From: Pontiella agarivorans
GTDB lineage: Bacteria > Verrucomicrobiota > Kiritimatiellia > Kiritimatiellales > Pontiellaceae
Assembly (NCBI RefSeq): GCF_034531395.1
Contig: NZ_JARVCO010000002.1
Coordinates: forward strand, 434,001-498,000
Direction of reading: 5' to 3'
DNA length: 64,000 nucleotides
The position numbers and the translations under genes are program-made. Positions 7,934 to 16,989 of this stretch are shown piece after piece. The stretch's first letter is position 1, and each line of letters opens with the position of its first letter. Below the pieces are notes generated by a model that searched no databases, was not told the origin of the DNA, and saw only the letters and a program-made list of their open reading frames with translations.

Positions 7934-9412
7934 ATGGATACGTATTACAGACTGCAGAATGGAAGCGATGTGCGGGGAATTGCTCTGGAGGGCATTGAAG
8001 GCGAACCGGTAAATTTGACGCCTGAAATTGCGCGGACGATCGGTTTTGCTTTTGCAAAGTGGCTGGAGCAGAAACTGGATAAAACGGAATTGAAGGTTGC
8101 GGTAGGTAACGACTCACGCCTTTCGGCCGAAGCGATTAAAACCGGAACGTTCCAGGGATTGGAAAAAGCGGGCGTTACCTGTTTTGATAGCGGACTCTCT
8201 TCAACCCCGGCGATGTTTATGTCGACCGTTTTTGAAAATCATGGTTACGACGGATCCATCATGCTGACTGCGAGCCATCTGCCGTTCAACCGAAACGGCC
8301 TGAAATTTTTCACCCGCGAAGGCGGACTCGGCAAAGAAGATATTAAAGCGATTCTTACCATTGCCACGGAAACCGGCGCGTTCCAGCCGTTGGAAAATTC
8401 CCATGTTCGGAAAATTGATCTGATGGGCGATTATGCGGCGCATCTTGTGAACATTATCCGTGAGGGTGCCGGCCGTGAAAAGCCGTTGGACGGACTGAAT
8501 ATTGTGGTGGATGCCGGTAACGGCGCGGGCGGTTATTTTGTGGCGAATGTGTTGCAGCCGCTCGGGGCGGATACAACGGGAAGCCAGTTTCTTGATCCCG
8601 ATGGATCTTTTCCGAACCATATTCCGAATCCGGAAGACGGCGAGGCGATGGAAGCCATTATTTCTGCTGTGGAAAACAATAGCGCGGATTTCGGGATCAT
8701 TTTTGATACCGATGTGGACCGTGCGGGGGCCGTGGACAAAAACGGGAAACCGATCAATCGAAACCGTTTTATTGCATTGATGGCAACGATTGTACTCGAA
8801 GAGTATCCCGGATCGACGATTGTGACGGATTCTGTGACCTCCACCGGGCTGAAGTGGTGGATCGAAGACAACCTGGGCGGGGTTCATCACCGGTTTAAAC
8901 GCGGCTATAAAAATGTAATCAATGAAGCGATTCGTCTGAACGAAGCGGGTACACCGAGTTTTCTGGCGCTGGAAACCTCGGGCCATGGCGCATTAAAGGA
9001 AAACTATTTTCTGGATGACGGCGCGTACCAGATTGCCAAAATCCTGATCAAGATCGCGAAGCTGAAGGCGGCAGGCGAGGGCACCGTGGATGAGCTGATT
9101 GCCGAACTGCCGGAACCGGCGGAAGCGATTGAGTTTCGCCCACGGATTACGGTGGATGAGTTTTCGGCCTATGCGGATGAGGTGTTGGAAGCCTTTTCCG
9201 CTTTTGTTGAAGAACAGGAGGGGTGGTCGCTGACGCCGAATAATTTTGAGGGAGTGCATGTCACCACTCCAAACGGTTGGATTCTTGTGCGCAAGTCGTT
9301 GCACGATCCGCAGATTCCGATCAACATCGAAAGTGATGTCGTTGGCGGGACGAAACCGCTGAAAGCGGCTGTACTGGAGTGTCTGTCGACTTTCGAGGGC
9401 CTGCAGATCTGA
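7934..9412 (+). CDS. Phosphomannomutase/phosphoglucomutase (alpha-D-phosphohexomutase)
   Basis: 492-residue enzyme that converts hexose-1-phosphates and hexose-6-phosphates. The phosphoserine loop is TASHLPFNRNG (Ser near residue 114), the metal loop is DTDVDRAG (about 257) and the sugar-binding loop is LETSGHGA. All active-site elements are present. A GGGGAAAAGAG site precedes the ATG. It would link glucose- or mannose-1-phosphate from glycan breakdown with glycolysis or with nucleotide-sugar synthesis; Man versus Glc preference cannot be judged. Two exact TTCCA-N5-TGGAA palindromes lie in it, both read as FQxLE. Confidence 0.9.
   Translation: MDTYYRLQNGSDVRGIALEGIEGEPVNLTPEIARTIGFAFAKWLEQKLDKTELKVAVGNDSRLSAEAIKTGTFQGLEKAGVTCFDSGLSSTPAMFMSTVFENHGYDGSIMLTASHLPFNRNGLKFFTREGGLGKEDIKAILTIATETGAFQPLENSHVRKIDLMGDYAAHLVNIIREGAGREKPLDGLNIVVDAGNGAGGYFVANVLQPLGADTTGSQFLDPDGSFPNHIPNPEDGEAMEAIISAVENNSADFGIIFDTDVDRAGAVDKNGKPINRNRFIALMATIVLEEYPGSTIVTDSVTSTGLKWWIEDNLGGVHHRFKRGYKNVINEAIRLNEAGTPSFLALETSGHGALKENYFLDDGAYQIAKILIKIAKLKAAGEGTVDELIAELPEPAEAIEFRPRITVDEFSAYADEVLEAFSAFVEEQEGWSLTPNNFEGVHVTTPNGWILVRKSLHDPQIPINIESDVVGGTKPLKAAVLECLSTFEGLQI
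8150..8164. repeat. TTCCA-N5-TGGAA palindrome, copy 2
   Basis: Exact copy, centre GGGAT, in the phosphohexomutase gene; read in frame as FQGLE (residues 73-77). Confidence 0.8.
8381..8395. repeat. TTCCA-N5-TGGAA palindrome, copy 3
   Basis: Exact copy, centre GCCGT, in the phosphohexomutase gene; read in frame as FQPLE (residues 150-154). Confidence 0.8.
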
Positions 9413-9495
9413 CCGAAAGATCTAGTGTTCTACGCGTTACTCGCAGTTTTAAATGTGGGACGATCTCCGCTGTTTTAATGCAGTAGGAGATACAG

Positions 9496-11955
9496 ATGAA
9501 CAGACGGTATTTTGTGGGAGCAACCGCGGCATTGGCGGTTTGCAGTCGTGCGATGTCTTCGCATCAGCCATCCGGCTTGAAGATGCATCAGTCTTTCAAT
9601 GAGGGGTGGACCTTTCACAAAGGTACTGCTAAGGGTGCAGAAGCTGCCGGGTTCGATGATTCCGGCTGGCGCACTCTGGATCTTCCGCACGACTGGGCGA
9701 TCGAGGGCCCGTTTGACGAAAAATACAACGCCCGTTCCGGTGGACTGCCTTTTCACGGTACCGGCTGGTATCGGAAAACCTTTGATGTTCCGGCTGAAGC
9801 GGCCGGAAAACGGGTATTAATCACTTTTGACGGGGCAATGTATAATGCACATGTCTGGGTCAACGGTCATTTTGTCGGTAATCGTCCATACGGCTATATC
9901 GAATTTCAATACGACATCTCAAAGTATCTGAAATTCGGAGCCGCCAACGTGATCGCTGTGCGTCTGCAACCGGAGGATCTTTCCACCCGTTGGTATCCCG
10001 GCGCGGGGATTTACCGCAATGTGTGGCTGGATTATCGTAATCCCATTCATGTGAAGCAATGGGGCGTAACGATTGAAACGCCGGAGATCAGTGATCACAT
10101 TGGAAAAGTCGCGGTTCGAACGGAACTCGCCGGCGATACGGAAGACCGGACGCTTTCGATTCTGCATGAGGTGATCAGTCCCGACGGTAAAACGGTGGCG
10201 CAGCTTGAAGTGCCGGGCGTGTCAACCGGATTTCAGACGATGTCGGTGGAAAAGCCGAAGCGCTGGGATCTCCATTCGCCGAATCTGTATACATTGGTGA
10301 CCACGGTCAGAAAAGCGGGGGAAGAGATGGATCGGGTTGAAAACCGGTTTGGTTTCCGAACCTTGGAATTCACCAAAAAGGAATTCAGACTGAACGGCCG
10401 ACCGGTACGGATTCAGGGGGTTTGCCTGCATCATGATAACGGGCCGTTGGGTGCCGTAGTCAACCGCCGGGCGGATGAGCGGAAACTGCAGATCATGAAG
10501 AAGATGGGGGTGAATTCCATCCGCACCAGCCATAACCCGCCGTCGAATGAGGTGTTGGATCTGTGTGATGAACTTGGCATTCTGGTACAGGATGAGGCCT
10601 TTGATGTCTGGGAGATCGCTAAAGTACCCAATGGCTACAATATGTTTTTTGCGGAATGGGGTGAGCGGGATCTGAAGGATATGGTTCGGCGCGATCGAAA
10701 CCATCCGTCTGTTTTCATGTGGAGTATCGGGAATGAAATTCTGGAACAGCGCGATGCGAAAATCGGCCCGGAAATGGCGAAAAAGCTGAATGACTGGGTG
10801 AAGGAAGTCGATACCACGCGGCCGACGACCTGCGGATTCAACTGGTGGCCGGGCCCTTATGAAACCGGTATGGCGGCGCAGATTGATATTGCCGGAATGA
10901 ATTATAAGCCGCTGGCTTATGGAGCTCCGGTGAATGAATATCTTCCGGATAATCCGGTGGTTGGGTCGGAAACGTCTTCATGTACCAGCAGTCGCGGAGT
11001 CTATCATCTGCCGATCGAAAAGTATAAAACGCATGAATCAAAACAGGTTTCCAGTTACGACATTATCGGTCCGCCGTGGGCTTATCCGCCGGATGTGGAG
11101 TTTCATCAACTGAAACTGAATCCGGAGGTTTACGGGGAATATGTCTGGACGGGGTTCGACTATCTGGGCGAGCCGACGCCGTACGGCGGACGGGATAACA
11201 GTACGAATGGGTACTGGAATGATGACTGGCCGTGCCGAAGTTCCTATTTCGGGGCGGTTGATCTTTGCGGTTTTCCGAAAGACCGCTTTTATCTCTATCA
11301 AAGCCAGTGGACCCGGGAGCCGATGGTACATGTGCTGCCGCACTGGAACTGGGAGGGATCCGGGCATGAATCTATTCCGGTGATGGCCTATACGAACTGC
11401 GAAGAGGTTGAACTGTTTGTGAACGGCGTTTCCAAAGGGCGGAAGGTGAAAGGTAAAGATCTCACCCGTCTGCCGGTAAAATTCAACCATTATGAAAAAG
11501 ATTATTTTGATTCGCCGTACCGTCTTTCCTGGGAGGTGCCCTACGAACCCGGCGCGATCCGGGTAGTGGGGTATATCGGGGGGAAGGCCGTTGCAGAGAA
11601 AGAGATTGAAACCGCCGGGGCTCCGGCGAAAATCAAGTTGATTCCTGACCGTAGGAAATTGATGGCTGACGGCTCTGATCTCTCGTATGTGACGGTGCGA
11701 ATTGAGGACAGGAAAGGCCGATTGTGCCCGTTGGCAGATAATACCGTTAAATTCCGTGTGTCCGGAGCCGGAACTATTGCCGCGGTAGGCAATGGCAATG
11801 CTGCCACCACCGCACCTTTTCAGGCGGATCATCGGGATGCCTTCAGCGGTATGTGCATGCTGATAGTGAAAGCCGGTAAAAACAACGGGAAAATCAGGGT
11901 AAAGGCGGAATCGGATGGGCTGCAGCCGGATGAGGTGAAACTGGTCTTAAGATGA
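9496..11955 (+). CDS. Glycoside hydrolase family 2 (beta-galactosidase-like), exported
   Basis: 819 residues. An N-terminal export signal (NRRYFVGATAALAVCSRA) is followed by the GH2 sugar-binding jelly roll (about 40-190, with the WYRKTFDVP and AMYNAHVWVNG blocks), an immunoglobulin-like domain and the TIM barrel. The proton donor is the Glu of WSIGNEILEQ (about residue 415) and the nucleophile is probably the Glu of VVGSETSS. C-terminal domains resemble DUF4982 and Ig-like modules (EEVELFVNG). This architecture is common in polysaccharide-utilisation enzymes acting on beta-galactosides or beta-galacturonides; substrate is not fixed. It is followed by an exported reductase and faces the sulfatase operon. 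Confidence 0.88.
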   Translation: MNRRYFVGATAALAVCSRAMSSHQPSGLKMHQSFNEGWTFHKGTAKGAEAAGFDDSGWRTLDLPHDWAIEGPFDEKYNARSGGLPFHGTGWYRKTFDVPAEAAGKRVLITFDGAMYNAHVWVNGHFVGNRPYGYIEFQYDISKYLKFGAANVIAVRLQPEDLSTRWYPGAGIYRNVWLDYRNPIHVKQWGVTIETPEISDHIGKVAVRTELAGDTEDRTLSILHEVISPDGKTVAQLEVPGVSTGFQTMSVEKPKRWDLHSPNLYTLVTTVRKAGEEMDRVENRFGFRTLEFTKKEFRLNGRPVRIQGVCLHHDNGPLGAVVNRRADERKLQIMKKMGVNSIRTSHNPPSNEVLDLCDELGILVQDEAFDVWEIAKVPNGYNMFFAEWGERDLKDMVRRDRNHPSVFMWSIGNEILEQRDAKIGPEMAKKLNDWVKEVDTTRPTTCGFNWWPGPYETGMAAQIDIAGMNYKPLAYGAPVNEYLPDNPVVGSETSSCTSSRGVYHLPIEKYKTHESKQVSSYDIIGPPWAYPPDVEFHQLKLNPEVYGEYVWTGFDYLGEPTPYGGRDNSTNGYWNDDWPCRSSYFGAVDLCGFPKDRFYLYQSQWTREPMVHVLPHWNWEGSGHESIPVMAYTNCEEVELFVNGVSKGRKVKGKDLTRLPVKFNHYEKDYFDSPYRLSWEVPYEPGAIRVVGYIGGKAVAEKEIETAGAPAKIKLIPDRRKLMADGSDLSYVTVRIEDRKGRLCPLADNTVKFRVSGAGTIAAVGNGNAATTAPFQADHRDAFSGMCMLIVKAGKNNGKIRVKAESDGLQPDEVKLVLR

Positions 11956-11991
11956 GTTGTGCTGAAAAAGATGATCATCTAACTTGTCTTC

Positions 11992-13143
11992 ATGAGCCCT
12001 TCATCTGAAACCCGCCGATCTTTTTTCCAAAAGTCCGCTTTCACCATTCCGCTCGTTGGATCTGCAGGAAACGTCGTTCATGCGGCCCCGGCGGCCGGGG
12101 AGGTGGAGTGGCGAAATAAGAACGACGCCATGAGCTATCGGGTTCTGGGGCGCACCGGTTTTATGGTTTCGGAAATTGTGCTCGGGACCTTTCCGTTTAC
12201 CTCACCGGACAGTGATCCGCTGTTTGATCGGAGTCTGGAGCGCGGGATTAATTATTTTGACTGTGCTTCCGCTTACAGTCAGGGCGGAGTGGAGGAAAAT
12301 CTAGGGCGCTATTTTAAACAGTCGGGGAATCGCGAACGTCTGTTTCTTTCGACCAAACTGAGTGCCTATTACGGCATGGTTGAGCAGTGTGTTCAGGAAA
12401 TCCTGAAAGGACTGCCTGCTGCCCGGCAGAAAGAACTGCGGAAAAAAGCGCAGGATCTGTTGGAGCGGCGAACGGTAAAACGGCCGGGATATCACATCAA
12501 CTATTTCGGCGGGCAGGAAAAGCAGTTTGACAAAGCATACCTTCGGTATGTGGTTCTCAAAGAATACGGCATGACGGATGCGTGGCGAGCGCGCATCAAG
12601 GCGAATGCGCATAAGCTGCTCGAAGAATCCTTGCAACGGTTGCAGACCGATTATGTTGATGTGCTGTTCCTGCCGCACGGTTCGGCTCTGCCGGAACTGA
12701 TGGATGACATCGTGGAAGAGCTTTTTTCTGAATTTAAAAAAAAGGGGCTGATTCGGGCATCAGCAGTTTCGTTTCATAACGATGTAACCAACAATCTGTT
12801 GAATGCCTCGCAAGTCGGTTTTTATGACGTGGCGATGTGTGCCTATAACATTGCCAATCATGCAGCGCTTGATCCGGCAATGTATAAAGCCCGGCAGTCC
12901 GGCATGGGGCTGATTGCCATGAAGGTGGCCAAGCTGTTCAGTATGCAGAATCAGCCGCCGTGGCGGGCCGGAAAGCTCAATGCCACGCTGCCGGATGAAA
13001 ACCTCTCTATCTTTGCCAAATCCTACCTCTGGGCACTGCAGAATCCGAACCTTTCGTGCTGCGTTTCCCAGATGGAAACTGCCGCGGAACTCAATGATAA
13101 CCTGCAGGTGGTCGGTCGAAAAGTTCCGCTTAAAGCGGTCTGA
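11992..13143 (+). CDS. Tat-exported aldo/keto reductase
   Basis: 383 residues. It starts with a twin-arginine signal (RRSFFQKSAF, then a hydrophobic run to about residue 31) and so is probably exported folded. The mature part is an aldo/keto reductase barrel: YRVLGRTGFMVSEIVLGT at the first strand, the NYFDCASAYSQGGVEENLG block with catalytic Asp and Tyr, STKLS, and the LQTDYVDVLFLPHG block. Such Tat-linked relatives are frequent beside sugar-processing genes in Planctomycetes and Verrucomicrobia; their substrates are mostly unknown. It starts 36 bp after the GH2 gene and converges on a sulfatase with a 5-bp gap. Confidence 0.82.
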   Translation: MSPSSETRRSFFQKSAFTIPLVGSAGNVVHAAPAAGEVEWRNKNDAMSYRVLGRTGFMVSEIVLGTFPFTSPDSDPLFDRSLERGINYFDCASAYSQGGVEENLGRYFKQSGNRERLFLSTKLSAYYGMVEQCVQEILKGLPAARQKELRKKAQDLLERRTVKRPGYHINYFGGQEKQFDKAYLRYVVLKEYGMTDAWRARIKANAHKLLEESLQRLQTDYVDVLFLPHGSALPELMDDIVEELFSEFKKKGLIRASAVSFHNDVTNNLLNASQVGFYDVAMCAYNIANHAALDPAMYKARQSGMGLIAMKVAKLFSMQNQPPWRAGKLNATLPDENLSIFAKSYLWALQNPNLSCCVSQMETAAELNDNLQVVGRKVPLKAV

Positions 13144-13148
13144 TCCTT

Positions 13149-14573
13149 TTACAGGTTAACGCCGGTTCCCTGCATATTTGATTTGTTGCCCCAAATGATC
13201 TGCCAGGGATCGTTGGTCTCAATCTGGAAGGCCTGAATCTTTTTCTTCATGGTTTCCAGTTGATTTGCGTATGCGGGATCATCGGCAAGGTTCCGGCTTT
13301 CTTCAGGATCGCTTTTGAGGTCGTAGAGCTCGAACTCGGGCCGGAAGAGATAGTCCTGCACCTTGCGGTGCCCGAAGTATTCTCCTTTATTCCGGTATAC
13401 ACTCTGCCAGGTGGATGCCGCCCAGAGGTCGGATGCAAACGGGTATTTCAGACCGTAGGCGATATTCCAGATCAGCTTCATGTTGTCTTCGCGAATAACG
13501 CGCATGGGATAATACATGGTTAATTCGTGGAAATTGTGTGCGGCATAAACTGTGTTCCAGGATTTGGAATTTTTCTTTCCAAGGATGGGAAGAAATGAGC
13601 GGCCGTGAAAGCGGCTCTTTTCTACCGTCACACCGGCGAAGTCGAGAATGGTCGGAGTGAGATCCACCCAGGAAATCATGCTGCGGTTTTTCAGGCCCTG
13701 GAAATCGGTGCGCGGATCTTTAACAATGCAGGGGAGTTTGATGCCGGGTTCATAAACCGTGGTTTTTGCCCCCGGGAAGGCAATGCCGTTGTCGGAAATA
13801 TAGATGATAACGGTATTGTCGGTTTTTCCTGAATCATCAAGAATTTTCAGCAGTTTGCCGAGACCCTGATCAATCCGGGAAATGGACTGATAATACTGGG
13901 CCAGTTCTTCGCGGCATTCCTGAGTATCGGGAAGAAATTCGGGAACGATCACGTCTTTAGGATCATACTTCACGATGGTTTCGCCGGGATAAGGTTCGCT
14001 TTTATTACCGAATGAGTTCGGTGCATTCCAGGGATCGGGAGTGAAGGGATCGCCGCGATGGGGGTCGTCCGGGCAGAAGTAGAGAAAGAACGGTTTATCC
14101 TGCCGGATGGTCGGGGTAACGGTTTCCGCCATTTCGATTGTGGATCGGGGATCGCATTTATAGCGGACATCAAATTTATATACCGATTCCGGGGCTACGT
14201 GATATTTGCCGATCTGGGCGGTATGATAGCCCGCTTCGGAGAGCATGACAGGCAGCGATTTTACGGTGTCGAATGTGCTGAAGTGGTGATAATCGTGCAC
14301 ATGGCCGTAGGAGCCGGTGGCATGGCCGAATTTGCCGGTCAGGATGACGGAGCGGCTGGCGGCGCAGCTGGCGCTGGTGCAGTAGGCCCGGGTGAAACGA
14401 ACGCCATCGGCGGCGAGCTGATCCATATTCGGCGTTTTAATGACGGGGTTGCCGTAGCACCCCAGCGCATCCAGTCCATGATCGTCGGAAACGAAAAGAA
14501 TGATATTCGGTTTTTCGGCCATGGTCTGAATACATGTAATCAGAACAATCACCACAAGATGTAATGCTTTCAT
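13149..14573 (-). CDS. Sulfatase 1 (Cys-type, exported)
   Basis: 474 residues; signal peptide (about 1-18), then PNIILFVSDDHGLDALGC with the metal-binding Asp pair, and the formylglycine motif CAASR in SASCAASRSVILTGK (CxAxR type, where Cys is converted to formylglycine). Later YISDNGIAFPGAK supplies the second Asp-Asn metal site. It is nearest in style to N-sulfoglucosamine sulfohydrolase-like sulfatases (S1 family). It removes sulfate esters or N-sulfate from a glycan outside the cytoplasm. It lies 147 bp downstream of the esterase gene of the same operon. An exact palindrome copy is at 13555. Confidence 0.92.
   Translation of the reverse strand: MKALHLVVIVLITCIQTMAEKPNIILFVSDDHGLDALGCYGNPVIKTPNMDQLAADGVRFTRAYCTSASCAASRSVILTGKFGHATGSYGHVHDYHHFSTFDTVKSLPVMLSEAGYHTAQIGKYHVAPESVYKFDVRYKCDPRSTIEMAETVTPTIRQDKPFFLYFCPDDPHRGDPFTPDPWNAPNSFGNKSEPYPGETIVKYDPKDVIVPEFLPDTQECREELAQYYQSISRIDQGLGKLLKILDDSGKTDNTVIIYISDNGIAFPGAKTTVYEPGIKLPCIVKDPRTDFQGLKNRSMISWVDLTPTILDFAGVTVEKSRFHGRSFLPILGKKNSKSWNTVYAAHNFHELTMYYPMRVIREDNMKLIWNIAYGLKYPFASDLWAASTWQSVYRNKGEYFGHRKVQDYLFRPEFELYDLKSDPEESRNLADDPAYANQLETMKKKIQAFQIETNDPWQIIWGNKSNMQGTGVNL
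13555..13569. repeat. TTCCA-N5-TGGAA palindrome, copy 4
   Basis: Exact copy, centre GGATT on +, in the sulfatase 1 gene (read as SKSWN). Confidence 0.8.
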
Positions 14574-14720
14574 GACAATCCTTTATGTTGATTAAGCATG
14601 TCAGAATACCCGAAGAGCAGAGATCAAAATATCAGATATCACGTAAAGATTATGTTCGATAACGACGTGGGCCGGCTGTTTTTTCACGCGCCTCCGAAGA
14701 GACGCATGAATGGGGAGGGT

Positions 14721-15611
14721 TTATTGATCGGCTGATTCTTTTTGCTCCTGCTGGAGTGCAAGCAGCGCGTCGGCCATGGCCAGGCCAAGGCGCTTCTGAC
14801 CGATAGCATTGTAGTGAACCTGATCCTCATGTTTCGGAAAATCGCTCCACGGAGGCTGGGGCACAGTTCGGATGACTTTCACCCGGGCATCATCGTTAGC
14901 AACATCGATAAACGCTTGTCGTACCATGGCAGGGCCTTCTTCAAAATCACCATAGCGGGAGTTGATTTGCCCGGCGACAAAAGGCATGTCGGGCTGGTTG
15001 AACGTGCTGCGGTAACCCGCGATCAATTTTTTCAAATTGCTCTTGTAGCTACGCGAAGAAATTTCTTTTGCCGCATCATTTTCACCCTGCATCCAGACCA
15101 TGCCGATGAGGTTGTATTTCCGCCCTTGAGCCTTCAGCTGCGCCAGGTTTTCTTTGATGACACTAATATGCTGCTGATAGAGTTTCATCTGCTGTTTGCG
15201 GGTTCCGACCTCGATGGCTTTTGCTTTTTCCTCGGACCATTCCGGATTCCAGGCTCCGTAGAGTGCAGTTCCGCCCTGAGCAATTTTAATCAACAGAAAG
15301 TCCTGATCCGGATTTTTTTCAGCCAGGGTCAGACCGATAAACATTTCCGGACCAAAACAATGGATGAATCCGCGTTTTTTCAGCTCATATTCAGATTCAA
15401 GCGGAGCAAGTGGAGTTGCGGCGCCGCCGTTACGGCTGAGCATTACGCGGGGGGCAACGGCTTCGATGCGGCTCCGGTCGTTTTCAGAGAGCGCATCATA
15501 GTTTCCGTGCCCGCCCATATTGGATTGTCCGCCAAGAAAAAGCACTTGAACGGGGCCTCCTGCAAAGGTGCAGACACCGGCCATGATGAAGATTGAGGAA
15601 AGCAGTTTCAT
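14721..15611 (-). CDS. SGNH esterase, sialate O-acetylesterase (SASA) family, exported
   Basis: 296 residues. Signal peptide, then FLGGQSNMGGHG with the nucleophile Ser in GQSNM (about residue 30), and VWMQGENDA (block III) in mid-protein; the late HYNAIGQKRLG block supplies the catalytic His. Members remove acetyl or similar esters from polysaccharides, including xylan and sialic acids. The start codon directly abuts the stop of the upstream sulfatase 2 gene, so the two are almost certainly co-transcribed. Its place in a sulfatase operon suggests de-acetylation of the same sulfated glycan. Confidence 0.88.
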   Translation of the reverse strand: MKLLSSIFIMAGVCTFAGGPVQVLFLGGQSNMGGHGNYDALSENDRSRIEAVAPRVMLSRNGGAATPLAPLESEYELKKRGFIHCFGPEMFIGLTLAEKNPDQDFLLIKIAQGGTALYGAWNPEWSEEKAKAIEVGTRKQQMKLYQQHISVIKENLAQLKAQGRKYNLIGMVWMQGENDAAKEISSRSYKSNLKKLIAGYRSTFNQPDMPFVAGQINSRYGDFEEGPAMVRQAFIDVANDDARVKVIRTVPQPPWSDFPKHEDQVHYNAIGQKRLGLAMADALLALQQEQKESADQ

Positions 15612-16985
15612 CTATTGTACGCCGGAATATTTTTCAACCTTCATCTCTTTCTCCCAGTTCACCAGTTTGCTTTTGAGTTTTTCAACTTTTTCGGGATGGG
15701 AGGAGGCGAGGTCGGTGGTTTCTCCTTCGTCATTGGCAATGTTATACAGTTTCAGCAAACCGCTGCGGTAGGCGAGAAGTTTCCAGTCACCTTCACGAAC
15801 GGAGGCATAGAGATCTTCATAGGCGCGGTAGCCAATGAGGGGCTCGCTGCGTTGAAGTTCGCTGTTTTCCCGTATGGTTTTTACGAGTGACACGCCATCA
15901 AGATTTTTGAATGTTGAAGGATCACCACCGGCGATTTCAATCAGTGTCGGAAAAAGGTCGGTTGATTGAACGATACTGTTATTGACTGAACCCGGCTGGG
16001 TAACGCCCGGCCAGTTAAAGACGAACGGCACGCGTGCGCCGCCTTCATACAGTGTGTCGCTTTTTTTGCCGCCGTGGAAGGGGGGATTATCGAATGCTCC
16101 TCCTTGGTCAGAGAGCAGAATAATGATGGTATTTTCGGTCATGCCTTTCTTTTCCAGGGCGGTGCGGACACGATAGATCGATTCATCAACGGATTTTACC
16201 ATGGCTGCATAATCGGCATATTTTCCCTCGAGTCCTTTTTCTTGGAAATGTTTCAGATAATCTTTTCGGCCGATCTGCGGGCCGTGGACCGAATAGTACC
16301 AAAGGGAAATCATGAGCGGCTGTTCCTGATCCCATTCTTCGATAAACTTAACCGTTTCATCAGTGAGCTTATCTGTCAGATAGGCTTCTTTCTCATCTGC
16401 CAATACATCAGAATTTTTGAAATAAGGCGGATAGTACGATTTTGGATGGCCGGCATTGGAGGTTCCAATCTGGCGATCAAATCCCTGATGGATCGGATGA
16501 TAGGGTTCGTGGCCGAGGTGCCATTTTCCGACGAACAGGTTGTAGTAGCCCAGGTCCTTTAATGCTTCGGCGTAAGTCGTTTTCTCAAGGGGCAGCCAGT
16601 TGATGCCGGGAACCTGTGCAGGATCCTTATCCCAATAGCTGTATTTTTCATCGGTACGTCCATATTTATCGAAGCCGTGTTTTTCGTCATTCGGGATATG
16701 ACGGACCAGTTCTAGCCGGGTCGGGTGCTGGCCTGTGAGCAATGTGCCGCGACTTGGGCTGCAGGTCGGTGTGGCAATGTAGGCTTGCCGGAAGTCAGTT
16801 CCCTGTTGCATCAGTTTATCGATATTGGGCGATTCAAACACGTCGGGCTGCCGCAACCCCATGTCGGCCCAGCCCCAGTCATCCACAAAAAAGAGGACGA
16901 TGTTCGGCTGATGCCGGGGCGGTATGGACCCGGCAAAAATCTGGGCGGATAGTGCGAGAAGAGAGAGAAGGAATATTTTTTTCAT
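15612..16985 (-). CDS. Sulfatase 2 (Cys-type, exported)
   Basis: 457 residues from the start at 16985, chosen because a typical signal peptide (MKKIFLLSLLALSAQIFA) begins there. PNIVLFFVDDWGWADMG gives the metal-binding Asp pair, and the formylglycine site is CSPSR in TCSPSRGTLLTGQ. LLSDQGGAFDNPPFHGGK contains the second metal and Lys residues. It is of the arylsulfatase A/N-acetylgalactosamine-6-sulfatase-like type. It sits 4 bp after sulfatase 3 and directly before the SASA esterase. Confidence 0.92.
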   Translation of the reverse strand: MKKIFLLSLLALSAQIFAGSIPPRHQPNIVLFFVDDWGWADMGLRQPDVFESPNIDKLMQQGTDFRQAYIATPTCSPSRGTLLTGQHPTRLELVRHIPNDEKHGFDKYGRTDEKYSYWDKDPAQVPGINWLPLEKTTYAEALKDLGYYNLFVGKWHLGHEPYHPIHQGFDRQIGTSNAGHPKSYYPPYFKNSDVLADEKEAYLTDKLTDETVKFIEEWDQEQPLMISLWYYSVHGPQIGRKDYLKHFQEKGLEGKYADYAAMVKSVDESIYRVRTALEKKGMTENTIIILLSDQGGAFDNPPFHGGKKSDTLYEGGARVPFVFNWPGVTQPGSVNNSIVQSTDLFPTLIEIAGGDPSTFKNLDGVSLVKTIRENSELQRSEPLIGYRAYEDLYASVREGDWKLLAYRSGLLKLYNIANDEGETTDLASSHPEKVEKLKSKLVNWEKEMKVEKYSGVQ

Positions 16986-16989
16986 AGGA